52,806 bases of DNA, from positions 1 through 52,806 of the forward strand of contig DUZS01000026.1 of assembly GCA_013349405.1 (NCBI GenBank), given 5' to 3'. Of this stretch, positions 35,003-43,925 are shown piece by piece. Position 1 is the stretch's first letter; every line of letters begins with the position of its first letter. The stretch is from Desulfuromonadales bacterium. GTDB lineage: Bacteria > Desulfobacterota > Desulfuromonadia > Geobacterales > Pseudopelobacteraceae. The translations under genes and the position numbers were made by a program. The notes under the pieces were generated by a model that was not told the DNA's origin, ran no database searches, and was given only the letters and a program-made list of their open reading frames with translations.

Positions 35003-35689
35003 ATGGCTGCGACCTCCGACATCGTCACCATCAGAAACGTGACAAAATCTTACCGGCGCGGCAATCAGCTCGTACCGGTACTGGAGGATATCAGTTTCGA
35101 CATCCACTCCGGCGAGTTCCTCGCGCTGATGGGGCCGTCCGGGTCGGGCAAGAGTACGCTGCTCAATCTGATCGCCGGGATCGACAAGGTTGACAGCGGC
35201 AGTATCATCATCGGCGGTTGCGAGATCACGACCCTGAACGAGACGGAATTGGCCGGGTGGCGAGCTGTAAATGTCGGTTTTGTCTTCCAGTTTTACAACC
35301 TTATTCCGGTGCTTACGGCATACGAAAATGTCGAACTGCCGTTGCTGCTCACCAGGCTTTCCCGCCGTGAACGGCGCGAGCATGTTGAAGCCGCCCTGGA
35401 AATCGTGAGTCTGACCGACCGGATGGATCACCGCCCCTCCCAGCTTTCCGGCGGCCAGCAGCAGCGGGTGGCGGTAGCGCGGGCGATTGTCACTGACCCC
35501 GCCATCCTGGTGGCAGACGAGCCGACCGGGGATCTCGACCGCGTCTCTGCAGGAGAGATTTTATCCCTGATGGATCATCTCGTGCAGGATTTCCACAAGA
35601 CCATTATCATGGTCACCCATGATCCGCGTGCCGCCGAAAAGGCCCATAGTATCCGGCACCTGGAAAAAGGGCTCCTTACGGACGGCTAG
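35003..35689 (+). CDS. ABC transporter ATPase, MacB/LolD type
   Basis: The 228-residue ATPase has Walker [21 protein letters not shown] (about residues 39-58), Q loop [20 protein letters not shown], signature [17 protein letters not shown] and Walker [13 protein letters not shown], the MacB/LolD pattern. It starts immediately after the adaptor stop codon (TAGATG). It powers the FtsX-type permeases at 35822-38150. Confidence 0.93.
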   Translation: MAATSDIVTIRNVTKSYRRGNQLVPVLEDISFDIHSGEFLALMGPSGSGKSTLLNLIAGIDKVDSGSIIIGGCEITTLNETELAGWRAVNVGFVFQFYNLIPVLTAYENVELPLLLTRLSRRERREHVEAALEIVSLTDRMDHRPSQLSGGQQQRVAVARAIVTDPAILVADEPTGDLDRVSAGEILSLMDHLVQDFHKTIIMVTHDPRAAEKAHSIRHLEKGLLTDG

Positions 35690-35710
35690 TATCCTGCAAC
35701 ATTAAAATCT

Positions 35711-35787
35711 AACCCCCCTCAGTCCCCCCTTTATCAGGGGGGAAGCCTTAAAGTCTCCCCTTAGGTAAGGGGAGATTTAGAGGGGTT
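35711..35787. repeat. Double-hairpin intergenic element, copy 2
   Basis: A 77-base element starts AACCCCCCTC and ends GAGGGGTT, with internal hairpins CCCCCCTTTATCAGGGGGG and TCTCCCCTTAGGTAAGGGGAGA. It is the same repeat as 18252-18326 in opposite orientation. It sits between the ATPase and the first permease of the exporter operon. Confidence 0.82.
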
Positions 35788-35821
35788 ATGCACGGGAATT
35801 CATGAAAACCAAGGTATCAGC

Positions 35822-36979
35822 ATGTTCATGGTAAAATACATCCTGCGCAACGCGTTCCGTCACAAACTCCGCGCCCTGCTGACGGTAACCGGGGTGGCGA
35901 TAGCCATCCTCGCCTTCGGATTGCTGCGCACCCTCGTCGGACTCTGGTATCTCGGCGTGGAGTCGTCATCGTCGACCCGTTTGGTCGCCCGCAACGCCAT
36001 TTCTCTGGTTTTTTCCCTGCCGATTTCATACAAGGAGCGCATCCGCCAGATTCCCGGAGTCACCAAAGCCGGTGCCATGAGCTGGTTCGGCGGCATCTAC
36101 ATCTCGGAGAAGAATTTCTTTCCCAATTTCGCCATCGAGCCGCAGGCTTTTCTTGATCTGTATCCGGAATTTCTGCTCTCTCCCGAGGAGCAGAAGGGTT
36201 TCCTGCTCGACCGGCAGGGCGCCGTTGTCGGCCGCAAGCTGGCAGCCAAGCAGGGGTGGAAACTCGGCGACCGGGTCATTTTAAAAGGCACCATTTATCC
36301 GGGACAGTGGGATTTCGTTATCCGGGGCATTTATCGGGGCGCTCAGCGCAGCACCGACGAAACCCAGTTTTTCTTCAACTGGGATTACTTGAATGAAACC
36401 CTCCGCCGCACCATCCCGCGACGCGCCGACCAGACCGGAATCTACATAATCGGCGTATCCAAGCCGGAAAAGGCCGCCGAGGTGGCGCAGGCGATCGACC
36501 TCACGTTCAAAAACTCTCTCGCCGAGACCATGACCGAAACGGAAAAGGCCTTCCAGCTCAGCTTTGTCTCCATGACCGAAGCGATCATGATTGCCATCAA
36601 GATCGTCTCTTACGTGGTCATTGTCATTATCATGGTTGTAGCGGCCAATACCATGGCCATGACCGCCCGTGAGCGCATTGCAGAGTACGCCACCCTGAAA
36701 ACGCTCGGTTTCCAGTGGTATCATGTCGCTGGCGCAGTGTTCGGTGAGTCGCTGTTCATTGCCGCCCTCGGTGGAATTGCCGGGATTTTCGGCACCTTTC
36801 CCGCTGCCGGCGTAATCGAAACGGAGCTCTCACAATTTTTCCCCTCGTTTCAGGTCACAGCCACCACGATTGTGCTGCAGATGACTGCCGCCGTTCTGGT
36901 CGGCACCACCGCTGCGATCTTCCCGACCTGGCGTGCCGCAACAATCAGGATCGCCGACGGCCTGCGGCGCATCGGCTGA
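35822..36979 (+). CDS. FtsX/MacB-type ABC permease 1
   Basis: The 385-residue protein has an N-terminal membrane helix (about residues 15-35; LRALLTVTGVAIAILAFGLL), a MacB-type periplasmic domain (about 40-255), and three C-terminal helices (about 260-380) including ARERIAEYATLKTLGFQWYH, the coupling segment of FtsX permeases. Four bases separate it from permease 2, so the pair likely forms a LolC/LolE-like heterodimer with the ATPase. Confidence 0.9.
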   Translation: MFMVKYILRNAFRHKLRALLTVTGVAIAILAFGLLRTLVGLWYLGVESSSSTRLVARNAISLVFSLPISYKERIRQIPGVTKAGAMSWFGGIYISEKNFFPNFAIEPQAFLDLYPEFLLSPEEQKGFLLDRQGAVVGRKLAAKQGWKLGDRVILKGTIYPGQWDFVIRGIYRGAQRSTDETQFFFNWDYLNETLRRTIPRRADQTGIYIIGVSKPEKAAEVAQAIDLTFKNSLAETMTETEKAFQLSFVSMTEAIMIAIKIVSYVVIVIIMVVAANTMAMTARERIAEYATLKTLGFQWYHVAGAVFGESLFIAALGGIAGIFGTFPAAGVIETELSQFFPSFQVTATTIVLQMTAAVLVGTTAAIFPTWRAATIRIADGLRRIG

Positions 36980-36983
36980 CAGC

Positions 36984-38150
36984 ATGAAAATCCCCCTTTC
37001 ATACAGCATGCGCAACCTGTTGACGCGGCGGATGACCACGCTGCTTACCGCATCCGGGATGGCGCTCGTGGTCATGGTCTTTGCCGCCACACTGATGTTG
37101 ACCGATGGTTTGCAGAAGACACTGGTGGCGACCGGGTCACCGGATAACGTCATTGTCATTCGCAAGGGCGCTCAAACTGAGGTACAGAGCGGAGTAGAGC
37201 GACAGCAGGCAAATCTTGTCGAGAGCCTCCCCGGAATCGCCATCGGTTCCGACGGCAGCCGCCTGCTCGCCAAGGAGCTGGTGGTACTGATCAATCTCCC
37301 CAAGCGGGGGAGTAATAAGCCCTCAAATGTGGTCATTCGCGGGACGTCTCCCGCCTCGCTGGCGTTGCGGCCGCAGGTTCGACTTGTCGAAGGGAGGATG
37401 CCGCGCTCAGGCTCTTCCGAAATCATGACCGGCTCCGGCATCGCCCGCCGCTTCCAGGGAACCGGCATCGGAGAGCATCTCCGCTTCGGGATGCGCGACT
37501 GGACTGTTGTCGGGATATTTGACGGGGGAACAACCGGCTTCAACTCGGAGGTCTGGGGGGATGTTGACCAGCTGATGCAGGCATTCCGCAGACCGGTCTA
37601 CTCGTCAATGCTGTTCAGGCTGGCTGACAGCAGCCGTTTTGATCGGTTCAAAGAGCTGGTCGAGAGTGATCCGCGACTGACACTGGAGGCAAAGCGCGAG
37701 CCGCGCTACTATCTGGACCAGTCCGAAGCGATGGCCAAATTTCTCAACATCCTCGGCATGACGTTGACCATAATATTTTCTCTCGGGGCGATCATCGGCG
37801 CCATGATTACCATGTATGCCTCCGTAGCAAACCGCGTCGGAGAGATCGGCACCCTCCGTGCACTCGGTTTCCGCCGTTCCAGCATCCTGGCCGCCTTCCT
37901 CGCTGAAGCATTGATTCTCGGCCTGATCGGCGGCCTGGCCGGAGTGTTCTGCGCCTCGTTCCTGCAGCTGATCACCATTTCCACCATGAACTGGCAGACC
38001 TTTTCCGAACTCTCCTTTTCGTTCAGCCTCACCCCAGTCACCGCTCTTGTATCAATCGTTTTCTCCCTGTTCATGGGGCTGGCCGGCGGCCTTATCCCGG
38101 CGCTGCGCGCCGGCAGAATCAGCATTGTCGATGCTCTCAGGGAAAGCTGA
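36984..38150 (+). CDS. FtsX/MacB-type ABC permease 2
   Basis: The 388-residue protein starts at the ATG at 36984 (MKIPLSYSMRNLLTRRMTTL). It has an N-terminal helix (about 20-42), a periplasmic domain, and C-terminal helices with NRVGEIGTLRALGFRRSSIL as the coupling segment. It is related to permease 1. The last gene of the exporter operon, it is followed by the terminator at 38273-38318. Confidence 0.9.
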   Translation: MKIPLSYSMRNLLTRRMTTLLTASGMALVVMVFAATLMLTDGLQKTLVATGSPDNVIVIRKGAQTEVQSGVERQQANLVESLPGIAIGSDGSRLLAKELVVLINLPKRGSNKPSNVVIRGTSPASLALRPQVRLVEGRMPRSGSSEIMTGSGIARRFQGTGIGEHLRFGMRDWTVVGIFDGGTTGFNSEVWGDVDQLMQAFRRPVYSSMLFRLADSSRFDRFKELVESDPRLTLEAKREPRYYLDQSEAMAKFLNILGMTLTIIFSLGAIIGAMITMYASVANRVGEIGTLRALGFRRSSILAAFLAEALILGLIGGLAGVFCASFLQLITISTMNWQTFSELSFSFSLTPVTALVSIVFSLFMGLAGGLIPALRAGRISIVDALRES

Positions 38151-38272
38151 TTTTGCAGTCGGCGAGGATAAGGCGAAAATAAAGATCCTCTTTAATGTCG
38201 AAATTAGTTACAGTAAAAATTCATTGTACACAGAGAGCAAAGTATGAGCAGGGATGTGAAACATCATGTTTA

Positions 38273-38318
38273 CTCCACAAGAAAAGGCGCTGCAAATGCG
38301 GCGCCTTTTCTTGTGGAG
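38273..38318. terminator. Strong bidirectional terminator between the exporter and PEP-CTERM gene
   Basis: Perfect 18-base arms, CTCCACAAGAAAAGGCGC (38273-38290) and its complement (38301-38318), enclose a 10-base loop. The stem contains A and T runs on both sides, so it can end transcription from either direction for these convergent units. Confidence 0.9.
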
Positions 38319-38343
38319 CTATTGGTGAAACCGTTTTTCAGGC

Positions 38344-39024
38344 TTATTTGTTCATGCGGCGCTTGCCGTAGACCGCCAAACCAAGCATTCCGAAACCAAG
38401 CAGCATCATAGTTCCGGGTTCTGGTACCGGAGCTGCACCCACTAATTGTGATTGCGCAAATTTACCATTCCTATCCACCAGATTCATTGCCATTACATCA
38501 TAAGAAGCTCCGGCAGATCCGGAGGCTAATGCATCATTATAATAATCCTGTGCAACAGTATTCTTCATAAAATCAGTCCGATAAGACGATGCCGTTTCAA
38601 GCTCGCCCTCAAGTTTCCAGAAAGCCAGCTGGAGAGAATAATCGTTCTCGGCATTTCCGGTCACGGCAAGAATGTCTTTATTCAAAAAATGATAGAAGAG
38701 CCATTTGGTGGCATCACTAAGATCATCTCTCCCATTTACCGCTCCACCAACACCGCCATTTTCAGCGTATGATGCAATATTGCTTACTTTGTAACTGCTG
38801 CCCGGGGTAAAATACTCATTCAGCTCTAAACAGAAAGCACCAAATACCGTACTTCCGGAACCAACTTTATACTGGTAATGGCCTTCATACTGAGCAGCGG
38901 TGTCATTGCTAAGCATTGTGACACTATTACCTTGCACAACCGGGTACGGTAATGCCAAAGCACTTACAGCAAAAGACAAGGCCAATAAAACTGTCCCCAT
39001 AAAAATTTTGAGCATTTTCTTCAT
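38344..39024 (-). CDS. PEP-CTERM sorting-domain exported protein
   Basis: The 226-residue protein has a signal peptide (MKKMLKIFMGTVLLALSFAV, cleavage near SALALP) and a C-terminal sorting signal VPEPGTMMLLGFGMLGLAVY followed by GKRRMNK. PEP-CTERM proteins are processed by exosortase, usually together with exopolysaccharide production; the exosortase is not in this window. The middle part is a unique extracellular domain with few recognisable motifs. A -24/-12 element lies 56 bases upstream of its start. Confidence 0.92.
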   Translation of the reverse strand: MKKMLKIFMGTVLLALSFAVSALALPYPVVQGNSVTMLSNDTAAQYEGHYQYKVGSGSTVFGAFCLELNEYFTPGSSYKVSNIASYAENGGVGGAVNGRDDLSDATKWLFYHFLNKDILAVTGNAENDYSLQLAFWKLEGELETASSYRTDFMKNTVAQDYYNDALASGSAGASYDVMAMNLVDRNGKFAQSQLVGAAPVPEPGTMMLLGFGMLGLAVYGKRRMNK

Positions 39025-39079
39025 GATGAACTCCCTTACCTAGGCTCATTTTGTGAAATTTTTCGTTCATTTATTTTAA

Positions 39080-39096
39080 TGCATACTGCGGGCCAA
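39080..39096 (-). promoter_or_regulatory. Candidate sigma-54 promoter of the PEP-CTERM gene
   Basis: The minus strand reads TTGGCCCGCAGTATGCA with correct GG-N10-GC spacing and the same 17-base span as the nif promoters. One deviation (CCC for CAC) lies in the -24 box. Sigma-54 control of PEP-CTERM genes via PrsK/PrsR is known from floc-forming bacteria. Confidence 0.6.
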
Positions 39097-39265
39097 CTTT
39101 ACATATATTTGATATTATTACGCTTTTAAAGTATTTTATATGTGGCATTGCCGTCAGTGTAAACTTTTTCGACATACGTGCATGGCATCGGGCTTGAACT
39201 CTTTTTTTACAGCTTTTCGCTATACCTTTGCAATTGGCAGCGACCTGATTTTGCTCCCCGAATCC

Positions 39266-39294
39266 TTGACATTGCAGCTTTATATCTGTAGTTT
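39266..39294 (+). promoter_or_regulatory. Candidate sigma-70 promoter of ileS-lspA
   Basis: TTGACA (39266-39271) is followed after 17 bases by TAGTTT (39289-39294), 42 bases upstream of the ileS ATG. The -35 is perfect and the -10 weak. Confidence 0.45.
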
Positions 39295-39335
39295 GATGCA
39301 GTTTTAACGACTCACATCACGGAGACAGCACCTAC

Positions 39336-42110
39336 ATGGAATATAAAGACACCCTCAACCTGCCGCAAACCGCTTTCGCCATGAAGGCCAACCTGAATCA
39401 ACGCGAGCCGGAAATGCTTGCCAAATGGGAGCAGACCGGTCTCTACGCCAAGCTGGAAGCGGGCGGCACCGATAAACCGCTGTACATCCTCCATGACGGC
39501 CCCCCGTACGCCAACGGCCATATCCATATCGGCCATGCACTCAACAAGACTCTCAAGGATATCGTGCTCAAGGTTAAGCGTATGGAAGGGTTCCATGCCC
39601 CGTACGTTCCGGGGTGGGACTGTCACGGCCTGCCGATAGAACTGCAGGTGGAAAAGAACCTCGGGTCGAAGAAACATACCATGAGCAAACTGGAGATGCG
39701 CCGCGAATGCCGGACCTACGCCGCCAAGTTTGTCGCCATTCAGAAAGAGGAGTTCAAGCGCCTCGGCATCCTTGGTGACTGGGAGAATCCCTACCTGACG
39801 ATGAATTATGAATATGAAGGGCTGACAGCCGCAGAACTGGCGCGCTTTGCCCACAACGGCGGACTCTATCGCGGCCGTAAACCGGTACACTGGTGTTCCT
39901 CATGCGTTACCGCACTGGCCGAGGCGGAAGTCGAGCACGCCGACCACACCTCCCCTTCCATCTATGTCCGCTTCGCCCTGCAGGGCGACCTGTCGACAGC
40001 AATACCTGCACTGGCCGGGAAACAGGCATATGTTGTCATCTGGACAACAACCCCCTGGACGATTCCGGCCAACCTCGCCGTCGCGCTCCATCCGGAGTTT
40101 GACTATGTGGCCCTGGATACGGAGAAAGGCGTCCTGATCGTCGCCGAAGGACTGAAAGATTCGTTCCTGGCAACCGTCGGCCTGACCGGTGCGGTCATCG
40201 CCACCTTCAAGGCCGGTGTACTGGAGCGCAAGCTCTGCAAACACCCCTTCTATGAGCGCGATTCAATCGTACTGCTCGGCGAGCATGTTACCCTCGAAGC
40301 CGGTACCGGCTGCGTTCACACCGCCCCCGGCCATGGTCAGGATGATTATGAGCTGGGACTCAAAGAGGGGCTGCAGATCTACAATCCGGTTGACAACCAT
40401 GGCAAATACCTCGCTGATGTCGAGTTTTTCGGCGGCCAGCAGGTGTTTCCGGCCAACAAGAGCGTCATCGACAAGCTGATTGAAGTTGAGGCACTGCTTC
40501 ATGCCGCGCCGATTGTCCACTCCTACCCGCACTGCTGGCGCTGTAAAAAGCCGATCATCTTCCGCGCGACAGAGCAGTGGTTTATAAGCATGAAGGCGAA
40601 TGATCTGCGCGACAAGGCGCTGCAAGCGATCGACCAGGTACAGTGGATTCCGAAATGGGGACGTGAACGGATCTACGGCATGATCGAGAATCGCCCCGAC
40701 TGGTGTGTCTCCCGCCAGCGTTCCTGGGGAGTCCCGATTACCGCATTCTCCTGTACCGTCTGTGGTGAATACGTCGCCGATGGCGCCATCATGGATCACA
40801 TCGCCGCCATTTTCAAAAAGGAGAGCTCCGATGTCTGGTTCGACTGGAGCCCTGAGCAGCTGCTCCCCGCCGGGACGGTCTGCCCCAAATGCGGCGCGGC
40901 TTCCTTCGAGAAGGAAAACGATATTCTCGACGTCTGGTTCGATTCGGGCGTATCCCACGCAGCGGTGCTGGAACCAAATCCCAAGCTCAGCTCACCTGCC
41001 GACATGTACCTGGAGGGGAGCGACCAGCATCGCGGCTGGTTCCATTCCTCCCTGCTGGAGAGCGTCGGCACCCGGGGAGTCGCACCGTATAAAAGCGTGT
41101 TGACCCACGGCTTCGTACTTGATGGCAAGGGTCACAAGATGAGTAAATCGATGGGTAACGTCGTTGCGCCCGAGGATGTCATCAAAAAATTCGGCGCCGA
41201 TGTCCTGCGCCTCTGGGTTTCCGCCCAGGATTACCGCGACGACAACCGTATTTCCGAAGAGATCCTGACCCGTGTTGCCGAGGCGTATCGCCGCATTCGC
41301 AACACCTGCCGCTACATTCTCGGTAATATTCACGACTTTGACCCGCAGACAGAAACCATTGCTTTTTCGGACATGCCGGAAATAGACCGGTGGGCACTGC
41401 ACCAGTTGGAACTGCTGAAAGAGAAGGTTCTTGCGGCGTATCAGAATCTTGAATTCCACGTCATCTATCAGGACATCAACGCCTTCTGCACGGTGGAGAT
41501 GAGTTCATTTTACCTCGATATCCTCAAGGACCGTATGTACACCAGCAAGGCCGACGGCCTGGAGCGGTGGAGCGCCCAGACGGTCATGTATCAGATCCTC
41601 GAAACCCTGGTGCGGACACTCGCTCCGGTACTCTCATTCACCGCAGATGAAGTCTGGCAGTTCATGCCGGGAGAGCGCGAGGAGAGTGTGCATCTCGCTG
41701 AATTCCCCGCACGCAATCCGGAATGGCGCGACGATGTTCTTGCCGCCCGTTGGGAACGGATCATCAAAGTGCGCTCGGATGTATCAAAAGCGCTGGAACT
41801 GGCGCGCGTCGCCAAGACCATCGGCCATTCACTCGACGCCGCCGTCGCCATTGCCGCACCGCCGGAACTGTTCGCCTTCCTTGAGGGGTATGCAGCCGAA
41901 CTGAACAGCATTTTTATCGTCTCGAAAGCGACTCTGGCAGCGGAGTTGACAGGGGAATACTGGGCATCGGAAAACCTGGAAGGGCTGAAGGTACAGGTGA
42001 CTGCAGCTCCGGGGGTAAAATGCGAGCGCTGCTGGTATTACAGTGAAGAGCTGGGTTCCAACGCAGTACATCCGACTATCTGCCCGAAATGCACGGCAGC
42101 CGTCATATAG
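39336..42110 (+). CDS. ileS: Isoleucyl-tRNA synthetase
   Basis: The 924-residue class I synthetase has the HIGH motif in YANGHIHIGHALNKTL (about residues 58-73), the editing (CP1) domain (about 190-400; WTTTPWTIPANLAVAL), the KMSKS motif in GHKMSKSMGNVV (near residue 603), an anticodon-binding domain, and a C-terminal zinc motif CERCWYY / CPKC. Full length and intact. It is followed 11 bases later by lspA, a common ileS-lspA pairing. Confidence 0.97.
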   Translation: MEYKDTLNLPQTAFAMKANLNQREPEMLAKWEQTGLYAKLEAGGTDKPLYILHDGPPYANGHIHIGHALNKTLKDIVLKVKRMEGFHAPYVPGWDCHGLPIELQVEKNLGSKKHTMSKLEMRRECRTYAAKFVAIQKEEFKRLGILGDWENPYLTMNYEYEGLTAAELARFAHNGGLYRGRKPVHWCSSCVTALAEAEVEHADHTSPSIYVRFALQGDLSTAIPALAGKQAYVVIWTTTPWTIPANLAVALHPEFDYVALDTEKGVLIVAEGLKDSFLATVGLTGAVIATFKAGVLERKLCKHPFYERDSIVLLGEHVTLEAGTGCVHTAPGHGQDDYELGLKEGLQIYNPVDNHGKYLADVEFFGGQQVFPANKSVIDKLIEVEALLHAAPIVHSYPHCWRCKKPIIFRATEQWFISMKANDLRDKALQAIDQVQWIPKWGRERIYGMIENRPDWCVSRQRSWGVPITAFSCTVCGEYVADGAIMDHIAAIFKKESSDVWFDWSPEQLLPAGTVCPKCGAASFEKENDILDVWFDSGVSHAAVLEPNPKLSSPADMYLEGSDQHRGWFHSSLLESVGTRGVAPYKSVLTHGFVLDGKGHKMSKSMGNVVAPEDVIKKFGADVLRLWVSAQDYRDDNRISEEILTRVAEAYRRIRNTCRYILGNIHDFDPQTETIAFSDMPEIDRWALHQLELLKEKVLAAYQNLEFHVIYQDINAFCTVEMSSFYLDILKDRMYTSKADGLERWSAQTVMYQILETLVRTLAPVLSFTADEVWQFMPGEREESVHLAEFPARNPEWRDDVLAARWERIIKVRSDVSKALELARVAKTIGHSLDAAVAIAAPPELFAFLEGYAAELNSIFIVSKATLAAELTGEYWASENLEGLKVQVTAAPGVKCERCWYYSEELGSNAVHPTICPKCTAAVI

Positions 42111-42121
42111 GATTATATTAC

Positions 42122-42613
42122 ATGAAACCTCGTTACACCCTGTTTGCAGGGATCGCCATCGTCGGCATACTCATCGACCAGACCACCAAAATCGCGGTTG
42201 ATCGCACCATGCAGCTGTTTGACTCGATCCCGATTATTGAACACTTCTTTCACCTTACCTACGTCAGAAACAGGGGTGCCGCCTTCAGCTTCCTCTCCAA
42301 CGCATCGTGGCGACTGCCGTTTTTTATCTCCGTATCACTGATTGCCGCGATCGTGATCCTGGTCGCCTTTCAGAAAATGCGTGACGATCAGAAACTGGCG
42401 CACACGTCGCTGGCGCTGATTTTTTCCGGTGCAGTCGGCAATCTCATCGATCGGATCCGTTTGGGAGAGGTCATTGATTTTCTCGACGCACACTGGTACC
42501 GCCACCACTGGCCGGCCTTCAACGTCGCCGACTCTCTGATCTGCGTCGGAGTTTTTCTGTTGGCGATTGATATGCTGCTGGAGGAGAAGCGGCTGAAAAA
42601 ACAGGCGGGCTGA
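42122..42613 (+). CDS. lspA: Lipoprotein signal peptidase II
   Basis: The 163-residue inner-membrane aspartyl protease has four hydrophobic helices. Conserved segments are IVGILIDQTTKIAV (about 11-24), TYVRNRGAAFSFL, GAVGNLIDRIRLGEVIDF with the first catalytic Asp, and FNVADSLICVG with the second. The start is the ATG at 42122 (MKPRYTLFAG). It cleaves prolipoproteins. Confidence 0.95.
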   Translation: MKPRYTLFAGIAIVGILIDQTTKIAVDRTMQLFDSIPIIEHFFHLTYVRNRGAAFSFLSNASWRLPFFISVSLIAAIVILVAFQKMRDDQKLAHTSLALIFSGAVGNLIDRIRLGEVIDFLDAHWYRHHWPAFNVADSLICVGVFLLAIDMLLEEKRLKKQAG

Positions 42614-42630
42614 AACAATTTACCGTGACG

Positions 42631-43896
42631 TTACATCTGAGTATTTCCTTCATAGCGCAGCCCGCTCACGAATACCTCCTGCACCCTCCCCTCCCGCATA
42701 ACCCGCTCCACAACATTTTTATCATCACTGCCGAAATTCCCGACCACCTGAAAATCGGCCCGCTTACCAACTTCCAGCGAGCCTGATGTTGTTGAGATGC
42801 CGAGAGCAGCGGCACCTCCTGTCGTGGCCATAGCGAAGAGATCCTGCTCGGCAAGATCGTCCGGAAAGGTCTCCAGAGCAAAGCGCAACTCATCCCACAT
42901 CGACAGGGAATTATTGCTCGCCAGCGAATCGGTGCCGAGAGCTAACGGGATGCCTGCTCTTTTAAGAAGAGCCACCGGGACGCGTCCGACATCAAGCAGA
43001 TCGTTACTACGGGGGCAGAGCGCGATATGTACGCCGCTCTTTTTAAGAATGATGGTATCGGACTCGGAAACGTGAACGCAATGAACGGCTACTGTCGCTG
43101 ACGTCAATAGTCCGTGGCGATGCAGGAGTTCTGTGGAACTGCAGCGGGGAGGATTCCCCAGAAATTGCTCCCAGCCGACAAAGGGAAAAAAGGTAGAAGC
43201 CAGGTCACCGCTGCCGTCAAAAACAAAGTCGACTTCGGAACGGGATTCTGAGACATGGATGGCGAGCGGCAGCCTGTGCGCCGCCACTGTGGTTCTGATT
43301 GTAGCCAGATGTTTCTCCGCAATAGTATAGGGGGCGTGGGGAGAGAGGCCAGAAGGGATGGTTTTTTCATTGTCACACAGCACAGCAGTCATTGCTGCAG
43401 CAAGTTTATTCTGAAAAAGCCCGCTTTCCTGTCCCAATAGCTCAAAATAAAGGCGACCGGCAAGAGGAGTGCGGTAATACTGTGCTGCCATGGCCGGGTT
43501 GCTGACAATATCGCCAATCGCCGTCGTTCCCGACTCCAGGCACATTCTCGCGCCCTCCCCGATTGAGGAGTAGTAATCATTATCAGTCAGGCCGCGCTTG
43601 ATTTTGATCAGCTGAATAATCCAATCGGCAAAACGGCGCGGGGCGTAGTCAACCGGTGACTTGTGCAGCCAGGAGGGGAAATGGGTTAGTTCGAGGTGCG
43701 TATGGGCGTTGACAAATCCGGGTATCAATGCAGAGTCCGGGAAGTCAACTACCGGTGCAGCGTGGCTGCTGCGCAGGGCGGCCAGTGTGCCGGTTTCAAC
43801 AACAGTGCCATTGCAGACGAGCAATGCCCCGCCTGCAAGCGGCGGGGCATTCGGATTGAGTAACCAGGAAGCGGAGTAGATGACCTCTTTCGACAT
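42631..43896 (-). CDS. Metal-dependent amidohydrolase (deaminase-like)
   Basis: The 421-residue TIM-barrel amidohydrolase has metal-binding HxH in GFVNAHTHLELTHF (about residues 60-73), a His in PLAIHVSESRSEVD, another in VAVHCVHVSESD, and catalytic Asp in LGTDSLASNNSLSMWDELRF. This pattern fits the deaminase branch that includes S-adenosylhomocysteine, methylthioadenosine and aminofutalosine deaminases; which substrate applies is not decided by sequence alone. It starts 29 bases after lon on the same strand, so it is probably cotranscribed. Confidence 0.85.
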   Translation of the reverse strand: MSKEVIYSASWLLNPNAPPLAGGALLVCNGTVVETGTLAALRSSHAAPVVDFPDSALIPGFVNAHTHLELTHFPSWLHKSPVDYAPRRFADWIIQLIKIKRGLTDNDYYSSIGEGARMCLESGTTAIGDIVSNPAMAAQYYRTPLAGRLYFELLGQESGLFQNKLAAAMTAVLCDNEKTIPSGLSPHAPYTIAEKHLATIRTTVAAHRLPLAIHVSESRSEVDFVFDGSGDLASTFFPFVGWEQFLGNPPRCSSTELLHRHGLLTSATVAVHCVHVSESDTIILKKSGVHIALCPRSNDLLDVGRVPVALLKRAGIPLALGTDSLASNNSLSMWDELRFALETFPDDLAEQDLFAMATTGGAAALGISTTSGSLEVGKRADFQVVGNFGSDDKNVVERVMREGRVQEVFVSGLRYEGNTQM

Positions 43897-43925
43897 GAAT
43901 CACCTCTGAATAACGAATAATCAGT

